NCBI GenBank assembly: GCA_033977485.1
Contig: CM066993.1
Location: forward strand, 32,156,501 to 32,220,500
Length of the DNA stretch: 64,000 bases
DNA from: Hydrangea macrophylla
Lineage: Eukaryota > Streptophyta > Magnoliopsida > Cornales > Hydrangeaceae
Direction: 5' to 3'
The notes beneath the pieces are model-generated. The model was not told where the DNA came from, searched no databases, and saw only the letters and a program-made list of their open reading frames with translations. This document shows positions 57,001-64,000 of this stretch, in pieces; position 1 is the first letter of the stretch; each line of letters starts with the position of its first letter. The position numbers and the translations under genes were made by a program.

Positions 57001-57368
57001 AGAATGATCTTGGAATTTTTGGCGAATTCAGATGATTTCAGTCAAACCCTGGTCAAACCTAGGTCAAACCGGTCAACAGGGGCTTTCCGGGAACTTCCGG
57101 GACTTTTGGGGGTCTCTGGGAGTTGACGATTTCATCTGATTTTACTTGAAAACTCATTTTATTACTTTGCTTATGACATAGCATGTTTCTAGAACTTTTG
57201 GTCCAAATTTGGGAGTTTTCAGGCTTTCAGGGGCATTTTGGTCATTCTGAGCATTTTGAGAAATAGAACTAACTTCCAGGAGTCCTTTTGAGTCTTTTTC
57301 GATCATTATGAACCACCAAGATATGGATCTCCTAAATCTGATAGCAGACAAAATGGGGTGTCTACATG
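54089..57368 (-). mobile_element. Solo LTR, 3.28 kb, inserted in the copia element
   Basis: The ends are TGTGGACTTGCGGAATCGC and GGGGTGTCTACA, with flanks GGTAT (54084-54088) and TGTAT (57369-57373), a 5-bp duplication with one mismatch. The copia sequence resumes collinearly on the far side. Read on the - strand it starts TGTAGACACCCCATTTTG, a start I remember from Tat/Ogre-like LTRs. It has no coding frame, and contains CGCCGCGGCA repeats at 56450-56510 and two internal duplications. Confidence 0.78.
56560..57180 (+). repeat. Two internal duplications in the solo LTR
   Basis: CGGTATTCGCGA...GATATACCGTTGGAAAG occurs at about 56559-56642 and 56704-56808. CTCTGGGAG...TCTGATTTT...AAAACTC occurs at about 56934-56984 and 57114-57154. 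Confidence 0.7.
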
Positions 57369-57606
57369 TATTTTCTTGTCTTAAATCGTTTTTAACTATT
57401 AGAGGAATAAAGGACTCTCCATTTATTTCTCTCAGATCTATCCTTCCTTTAGGTTTATGGTTCATGTTATAATCATCCTCCAAGAAAACATCATTTATAC
57501 TAACAAACACTTTCTGTTCTCTTGGATCATAAAAATACCATCTATAAGTACCCTTTGGATACCCTATAAAGTAACATACTTCTGATCTAGATTCCAATTT
57601 GCTCAT
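57369..57606 (-). pseudogene. Copia integrase C-terminal/linker fragment, - strand copy
   Basis: The frame MSKLESRSEVCYFIGYPKGT continues with VFLEDDYNMNHKPKGRIDL and stops matching where the solo LTR is inserted. The + strand copy has the same segment at 63147-63360. Further integrase remnants continue to 57898 with stops. Confidence 0.8.
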
Positions 57607-58913
57607 TTCCTTTCAGTATATGTGCTGGACAACCCCATATCTGGAGATGTTGCAAAGAGGGCTTGCGTCCAATCCACATCTCCTATGGTGTCTTAGGAAC
57701 AGATTTGCCTGGAACAAGATTTAGTATGTACGCAGTGGTTTCCAAAGCATAACCTCAAAGAAATAATGGTAACTTTGAATTACTCATCACTGACCTAATC
57801 ATGTCTAAGAGAGTCAGGTTCTTTCTCTCCGCTACACCGTTCTGCTAAGGCGTACTGGATGTAGTCAACTATGACAGAATCCCATTCTGTACGAGGCGTA
57901 TTGGGTTTGTGCCCTCAAACCATTACTTTATGTATGAGACATTGACATTTTAATATATGGATATCAGCTTTACATTTCATTGTGTATGTTTCTTTCATGA
58001 GATGATTGTTAATCTTAAGTATCATAGTAAGTAATTCGTGTGTGTATAAGATACATACAAGTGAGATACGAATTACTATTCTTTGATACTTATAACTTGT
58101 CACAGTGGATGATGAGACTGGATATCTCATCAGGTATATACTGCAGCATGATTAACTACCATTGGATAGAGTGATGAATCTGAATCACTAGAGTGTGACT
58201 CTTAGTTAATATGCTAGTGCTTATAGTGCATTGACAGACTTGAGCTTTCCTATTGACACTCAAGACTGAACAGTTGATAGGAACTCATAACTTATATAAG
58301 GTACGTGTTCTCAATCTTGAGACAATTATGAACACAAACTATGGATATGGCTACTTTGACTTACCAATCAATGAGGTCTATAAAAGATCAACACTTGGTA
58401 TCTTGGGTATGTTATGTTCACAGGGATGTGAACATATATTGTCAAGATAGAATCTACCCTCTGATTCAGAGTAAGCATTCCCTTGAGAATGTCATCAAGT
58501 TGATTACTGAGAACTGCAGTCTTGTTAAAAAGTAGTTATCAACATATTTGGTAATCATGAGAGGTAAATGGGACTCAAGAAATACAAGAAGTATTCATAA
58601 TTCATGTTGACAGTAACAGTTATCCGACTACTTGAATATGATTACGAATAATGAAGGTAGAGGGACATTAGTACACCATACAAGTCTAGTTATCGCTTCG
58701 AATATGTTCTTTTGCGTTGGAGTTCAGTTATCGTTTTATAGTGGAGTAAACATTAACTGACCAGTTAGTTAGTTTGCTGATCAAAGAGTTTGGTCACAGG
58801 AATTAACAACTGGTCTGAGCCTACAATAAAGAGCCTAAGAGGTCATACTCTTAGCTCCGCTAGGATGCTTAGAAAGGCACAAGAGGATCTTGTCATGACA
58901 GGTTTGACCGATC

Positions 58914-58996
58914 GAATAGGTTTCGATCGATTAAAGTTTAGGCAGGTTCGAGTGATCGAAAGCAGTTCGATCGATCAAAAGTTTGATCGATCGAAG
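58914..58996. promoter_or_regulatory. TTCGATCGATCGAA cluster in the copia 5' LTR
   Basis: Copies include TTTCGATCGATTAAA, TTCGAGTGATCGAA, TTCGATCGATCAAA and TTTGATCGATCGAA, ending about 42 bp before the TATA box. Confidence 0.6.
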
Positions 58997-59037
58997 CCAC
59001 TTCTATCGGTTGAAAGTTAAAGTCAGTTTAGGAAATC

Positions 59038-59045
59038 TATAAATA
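59038..59045 (+). promoter_or_regulatory. Probable TATA box of the copia LTR
   Basis: TATAAATA is followed by GGGTAGC and lies about 360 bp before the LTR end. Confidence 0.65.
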
Positions 59046-59402
59046 GGGTAGCTACTTACAAGGTTTAATAATCGTCGTTTTTTCTATACGAAAGCTGCAG
59101 AACCTGTTTAGGGCTTCCAAAACCTTCTTATCCTCCTTGTTAGAGATCCCACCATCTCTAGTCTCTCCGGGAAGCATCTGCAAGAGTCATAAGGGTGAAG
59201 ACAACCTAGTAGAGGCTGCTGGATCACCAAGGTTGAAGATTTCAGAATTGGGTTCAAGACCTGAGGTATATTTTTTCTCTTTCTCGTTAGTACGCATCTA
59301 TAGAATTAACGGGTAGTACATCCCGGCATGCCAATAAGTTTTTGTTGCCCAATATTTCCGCTACGCGTTTAAAAATAGCTTTAAACCTATTTTTCCTTCA
59401 AT

Positions 59403-59415
59403 TGGTATCAGAGCC
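59403..59415 (+). other. Primer binding site of the + strand copia (Met-tRNA)
   Basis: TGGTATCAGAGCC is complementary to the 3' end of the plant initiator Met-tRNA and lies 2 bp after the LTR. Confidence 0.92.
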
Positions 59416-61119
59416 ACGCTTGTTTGGATCTATAGATGCATTTTAGAACACTAGTTTTGATTTGCATGCTGATTTTAGGATTATTTTCAAAACTACATCA
59501 TCATATATCTGTTTCTGTGGTGTTATCGCAGCAGAATACAAATCTGTGATTGCATTGGATGCATGATGTATTCGATCGATCGAACTTCGCCTATTCTCAA
59601 GCGATCGAACTAGTTTCGATCGATCGAACTTTGGTTGTGTTCAATTGATCGAATGGTATTCAATCGATCGAGACTACTTCTCTGTCCAGGTGTTTAGTTT
59701 ACAGTTTTAAAGATTTTAAAATATATACTTTAAATTTTTTTTAATTATTCTATAAAAAAAATTTGCAAACCTTTCTATGAAACTGAAAGTTCAATCAATT
59801 GAAGTATGTTGAATCGATCGAACCTTTGTCAATCGATCGAAGTGTGATAGAGAAGTGAGATGTTGTTTTGAGTTCTAATTCAATGCATAAAGAGTTTATG
59901 TACTATGTGAATCAATTAAGGGTTCCAATAGTTATACATATTTGTTATATATGCATGGATGTGCATACGACTAACCTTTTTGCAGCAAGATAAATCTTCT
60001 ATCTCCCATGGCACCAAGATCAAAGTTTTAATTTTGTATTAAGATGTTTGTGATTGGTGGATTATTGTAAATTATATTTATTGTTGGTTTTGTTTTAAGG
60101 CATGTGTAAAGGGCGCTGCGACTTCAATCCTGAGAAAAGGAAAGTCGCACCGCTTTCCCTAGCCTTTTCTACTTTCTTGTTATTAATTTCTATTTCTAGA
60201 TAAATTGTAAGCTTCAAAAGAAGTATAGGAGCAATGTAATAGAATTAGAATATACATGAAGATGGAGGAGCAAGCCGTTGTCCATGAAGATGGAGCTGGA
60301 GGCGATCAAACCAAGGAAGATGTTCTATGGAATTAGAGCCATGGGAGATAGAGGCATATGAATGCCTTTATTTCAATTTTAGTTTTTTTTGTTTTATGTG
60401 CTTGGTTGTGATTGGCAATCAATTATATTGTTACTACTTGCATGCACATAAAACAAGTTTTCTAAAATAAAATTCAAAAACTGTTTCAACGCATTAGTAA
60501 ACAATGGATGTTTATGGGTAATGTGTAGAAACAATTTTTCCAAAAGCAAAATACTTATTTACTAAATCTAGTAGGAGAGGGTCTTACTATAACACCCACG
60601 ATCTTCCATTAACGGTTCATTGTAAGATGAGTAGTGCATTCTGTGTCACCTTGCCAAGGGTGATCATTCCACACGGAGGGTGCAGTACTACTTATTGGTT
60701 ACTAGATGTGAACATCCTATGGATAGGATCAATCAGACGTGCTAGAAGGAGACCACCACACGAAGGCGCTACTTGAGGCGGATGTGATTGGATCCTAGCT
60801 AATAGTACCCACTAGCTAAGCTATGGATAAGGGATCCCACACGGGACATTATTCTAAAACTTAGATATCAAAAAGGGTTCGGGAGTCATTACTTATTTTG
60901 CAAGAGTTGCATAGCGGACAAGTCATGATTAATCGAAAGATCGAACATTGACCACCACACTGAGGCTTCATTATTTCATTTCGATATTCCGGCAACTTTG
61001 TTTTAAATAAGAGTTTTAAGGATTCTTTTATTTCAAAATTGTCAAATTCTGATATCCATACTTATTTTATCTTTTGATTTTTAAGTAAATCATAATATCG
61101 GGATCTACATTTAGTCCAC
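59416..61119 (+). other. Leader of the + strand copia element
   Basis: This is 1.7 kb between the primer site and the gag remnant, with no frame. It holds a second set of palindromes at 59573-59675 and 59790-59845 and otherwise AT-rich sequence. Confidence 0.7.
59573..59845. promoter_or_regulatory. TTCGATCGATCGAA copies in the copia leader
   Basis: Two exact or near-exact copies near 59573 and 59613 are followed by TTCAATTGATCGAA, TTCAATCGATCGAG, TTCAATCAATTGAA, GAATCGATCGAA and GTCAATCGATCGAA. Decay is again mainly at CpG. Confidence 0.55.
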
Positions 61120-61930
61120 TTGCCACCATACTCACTCAAAATAAGAAATAACTACACTGAATGGAAACGAAACCTTGACATCGTCTTAACTACGGAGGAT
61201 CACATATATGTCCTCACCACCCCATGCCCTGAAGAACCCGCAAAAAATGCTTCGACAGTAGTTAAACGCGAGTTCAATAAATGGAAAAAGTCAAATGGAA
61301 TGGCTGTTGCTATATTCTAGCCTCAATGGCTGGTGTGTTGCAACACCAATTCCAGTCGAACAATTTTGCCAGTGACATAATCGCATCTCTGAAAAAAATG
61401 TTTGGGGAGCATGGTAGATCTGCCAGGCAGATAGCTATGCAAAAGATAATGAGTGCAAAGATGTCGGAAGGGACTCCAGTCACAGAACATGTTTTAAAAA
61501 TGATTGGTTATTTAAATGAACTGGAGACCCTAGGTGCCAACATCGATGCACAGACCCAAGTTCATATGATCCTCAATACGCTGTTGCCGTCATTCACTCA
61601 ATTTAAACTAAATTATAATATAAATAAAATGGATTTTTTAATGAGCGAATTTATTAAGTTCTTTATTGGCAGCGGATGGAGTGATCAAACCTGGGGGCAA
61701 CATTCTGAACATTGAGAAAAGCTCTTCTTCTTCCCGATCTACACCGAAAGGTAAGAAAGGAAAGAAGAAGGCTGGCACTGGTGGTCCAAGTGTTGGACCG
61801 GTCCCTAAGATTGCAAAATTCAAGGGAAAAGTTAAGGGCAAAGGGTAGGTGGGTGGCCAAGGCAAAGAAAAGTATTTCCAATGCAGTGACAAGGGCCACT
61901 GGAAGAGGAACTGTCCAGAATTTTTAGCTA
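61120..61930 (+). pseudogene. Copia Gag remnant, + strand copy
   Basis: The first frame, from 61120 with no visible ATG, has NYTEWKRNLDIVLTTEDHIY, the usual start of copia Gag. A single-base deletion near 61310 moves to a second frame with YILASMAGVLQHQF, then LLPSFTQFKLNYNINKM. The zinc knuckle at about 61872-61914 reads YFQCSDKGHWKRNC, with Tyr in place of the first Cys. It is not functional. Confidence 0.8.
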
Positions 61931-61984
61931 TAAGAGTTCAAGGTATGATTGAATCACATTTGATTAAGTAAGTTTTATAATAGA

Positions 61985-62330
61985 TACTTCAAACACTTGG
62001 TTCATTGATTCTGGTGCGACTAACCATATCTGTAATTCGTTGCAGGGGTTCAGATCAACCAAGAAATGCAGTGATGGGGAGATCATACTTACTCTAGGTT
62101 CTAGCGCAACCATATCCGCTGTTGCAATAGGAGTCACAGTTTTAGAATTTCTAGATAATAAAGTTTTGATTTTATCAGATTCACTTTACGTCCTTTCAAT
62201 GAGACGTAATTTTATTTCAGTTTCAAATTTATCGAATAATGGTTGTTCTTTTCATTTTGGAACTGAAGTTGTGATTAAAAGAAATGGTTCTTTTATTTGT
62301 TATGGTGTTAAATTAAATGTTTGTATGTGA
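61985..62330 (+). pseudogene. Copia protease remnant, + strand copy
   Basis: WFIDSGATNHIC carries the catalytic DSGA motif, followed by the LYVLSMRRNFISVSNL block that precedes GAG-pre-integrase. A stop and a frameshift separate it from Gag. Confidence 0.75.
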
Positions 62331-63150
62331 TTACTCCCAATATTTCTAAAGATTCTTGTATGAAACTTAATAACTCAGTGGTAACTGTACCATCTACAAA
62401 AAAGAAACCTTCCATTAATCCAACAAGGATTTGGCATATAGGGCTTGGTCATATCAAACTAAATAGCTTTGGTAGACTAGTCAAAGAAGGGGCCTTAGGC
62501 GATTTGGTTCTAGAATCAATGGAAGTCTGCGAGTCTTATTTATAGGGTAAGATGAACAAAAGGCCCTTTCCCGCAAAGGGCAATAAGACCAATGCACTGT
62601 TGGAATTAGCTCATATTGATGTGTGTAGACCAATAAATATTAGAGCAAGGGGTGGTTATGAGAATTTCATTACATTTACTAATGACCACTCTAGGTATGG
62701 ATATGTGTACCTAATGCAGTACAAGTCTGAAGCCTTTGAAAAGTTCAAAGAGTTTAGGGCTGAAGTAGAGAAGCAATTAGGCACACATATCAAGGCCATT
62801 TAATTTGATCGAGGTGGCAAGTACCTCTCTAATGATTTATTGATCACCTCGTACAGAATGGGATTTTGTCACAGTTGACTGCACCTGGCATGGCTCAGCA
62901 GAATGCTGTAGTGGAGAGAAGGAACCAGACTCTTTTAGACATGACTAGGTCGATGATGAGTTATTCAGAGTTACCTTTATTCCATTGGGGTTATGCTTTG
63001 GAAACCATTGTGTACATACTAAATCTAGTACCAAGCAAATCTATTCCCAAGACACCACGGGAGATGTGGATTGAGCACAAGCCTTCTTTGCAACATCTCC
63101 GGTTATGGGGGTGTCCGACACATGTGCTGAAAGAAAAGATGAGCAAGTGA
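62331..63150 (+). pseudogene. Copia GAG-pre-integrase and integrase remnant
   Basis: Pieces in order: RIWHIGLGHIKLNSFGRLVK, the zinc site ending CESYL then a stop (Tyr replaces the second Cys), LAHIDVCRPINI with the first catalytic Asp, a stop, FDRGGKYLSNDL with the second Asp, and GMAQQNAVVERRNQTLLDM with the Glu in another frame. Several stops show it is dead. Confidence 0.8.
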
Positions 63151-64000
63151 GATTCTAGATCAGAAGTATGTTACTTCGTAGGGTATCCAAAGGGTACTTA
63201 TGGATGGTATTTTTATGATCCAAGAGAACATAAAGTGTTTGTTAGTACAAATGCTATTTTCTTGGAGGATGATTATATCATGAACCATAAACCTAAGGTA
63301 AGGATAGATCTAAGAGAGATAGAAGGAGAGCCCTCAGTCCAACCCACAGTTGATAACGATGTAAATCAAGAAAATACCACTTCTTCACCCATTTCTGCAC
63401 CGGTACCTCATCGTAGTGGGAGGATTATCAACCAGCCTGATAGATACATGTTTTTAGGAGGAGTTTTTGAGGATGTCTTCATAGAATCTGAATTTGATCC
63501 TGCCACATATGAAGAGGCAATGACTGATGTTGATTCAGCTCATTGGGTTAATGCTATGAAGGCTGAATTGGAATCTATGGATTCCATTCAGGTCTGGGAT
63601 CTTGTAGAACTTCCAGCCAATATTAAACCCATTGGCAGTAAGTGGGTCTACAAGACGAAAAGAGGATCTGATGGAAAGTTTGAGACCTTTAAGGATAGGC
63701 TTTTAGAGAAAGGTTATACTCAGAGGGAGGGCATTGATTATGAGCAAACCTTCTTGTTGGTATCTATGCTCAAGTCCATCAGAATACTCTTATCCATTAT
63801 TGCATGCCTAGATTATGAGATTTGGCAGATGGACGTCAAGACTGCATTCTTGAATCACAATCTTAAGGAGGACATCGATATGTAACAACCAGAAGGGTTC
63901 ATAGCTAGTCGGAAAGGTAACTTGGTATACAAGCTACAAAAGTCCATTTATGGGCTTAAGTAGGCATCCAGGAGTTGGAACATTCGTTTTGACCAAGCGG
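63151..64000 (+). pseudogene. Copia linker and reverse transcriptase start, cut by the window end
   Basis: The main frame (63235-63885) has FLEDDYIMNHKPKVRIDLRE, then the RT block KWVYKTKRGSDGKFETFKDR and LDYEIWQMDVKTAFLNHNLK. Stops replace conserved Gln codons: QPEGF is preceded by TAA, and TAG stands in YGLK-stop-ASRSW. Confidence 0.82.

Larger units (their letters stand above)
50877..57898 (-). mobile_element. Ty1/copia element on the - strand, 5'-truncated and interrupted
   Basis: Read on the - strand it holds the end of integrase (57898 down), the linker, RT/RNase H pieces and a 3' LTR (50877-52383). A 3.28-kb solo LTR (54089-57368) splits it. At 57898 it stops abruptly in the integrase region where the + strand copia LTR begins. 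Stops and frameshifts make it inactive. Confidence 0.85.
57899..59400 (+). repeat. 5' LTR of the + strand copia element
   Basis: It starts TATTGGGTTTGTGCCC, with TA where the other copy has TG, and ends TTCCTTCA. The palindrome cluster at 58914-58996 lies just upstream of TATAAATA at 59038. Confidence 0.85.
57899..64000 (+). mobile_element. Ty1/copia element on the + strand, runs out of the window
   Basis: It has a 1502-bp 5' LTR (57899-59400), a Met-tRNA primer site, a 1.7-kb leader, and gag, protease, integrase and the start of RT. Many stops and frameshifts break the coding region. It starts inside the integrase of the - strand copia copy, so it probably inserted into it; the right flank is outside the window. 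Confidence 0.87.

Noticed and set aside
59403..59415. tRNA gene near the primer binding site
   Set aside because: Only the short complement of the tRNA 3' end is present; no cloverleaf could be drawn here or at 36812 and 8982.
35434..59845. Possible CRISPR-like array
   Set aside because: Spacing is irregular, the repeat is only 14 bp, and this is a plant genome with LTR elements; no cas genes.

Overview
The window is nuclear DNA of a flowering plant, almost certainly a eudicot: AT-rich introns with GT/AG splice sites, a MEKK1-type MAP kinase kinase kinase, and a dense, nested load of plant transposable elements (Ty3 Athila type, Ty1/copia, LINE, TRIM, solo LTRs, hAT-, Mutator- and PIF/Harbinger-like non-autonomous DNA elements). 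I cannot place the species. Only one host gene is recognisable.

Region 1 (1-15838): the 3' part of a MEKK1-like MAPKKK on the + strand. Eight coding exons can be joined in one frame (1-689, 1849-1933, 2057-2119, 2634-2788, 6141-6213, 6322-6381, 7523-7627, 15623-15838) into 481 residues with a complete kinase domain; the start codon lies before the window. Introns 4 (3.35 kb) and 7 (8.0 kb) are swollen by insertions: two 8-bp-target-site families, a TRIM retroelement, a PIF/Harbinger-like element nested in a hAT-like element, and a long hairpin 200 bp before the last exon.

Region 2 (15839-27786): intergenic DNA with a Mutator-like element (16211-17370), a hAT-like MITE (17816-18257), several smaller MITEs, microsatellites and a degenerate tandem array built on GGTGAAATTTCACC (about 25380-26390). 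No protein gene was recognised.

Region 3 (27787-34300): a dead LINE on the - strand (endonuclease, reverse transcriptase and zf-RVT remnants), split by a 2.8-kb solo LTR with target duplication TAATT and carrying a perfect 62-bp inverted duplication that breaks its frame.

Region 4 (34764-50407): a hAT-like element (TSD GTTACTAC) split by a young, full-length Athila-type Ty3 element (35183-49671). The two 1630-bp LTRs differ at only about ten positions by eye. The 1853-codon gag-pol frame is open with all catalytic residues, and the 3' half carries further ORFs preceded by T-rich, splice-acceptor-like tracts.

Region 5 (50877-64000): two related Ty1/copia elements head to head. The - strand copy is interrupted by a 3.3-kb solo LTR and cut by the + strand copy, whose coding region is full of stops and leaves the window.

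The most unusual signal runs across regions 4 and 5: clustered copies of the 14-bp palindrome TTCGATCGATCGAA occur just upstream of the TATA box in the LTRs of two unrelated retrotransposon orders, and again in their transcribed leader, U5 and internal parts. Variants differ mostly by CpG transitions.
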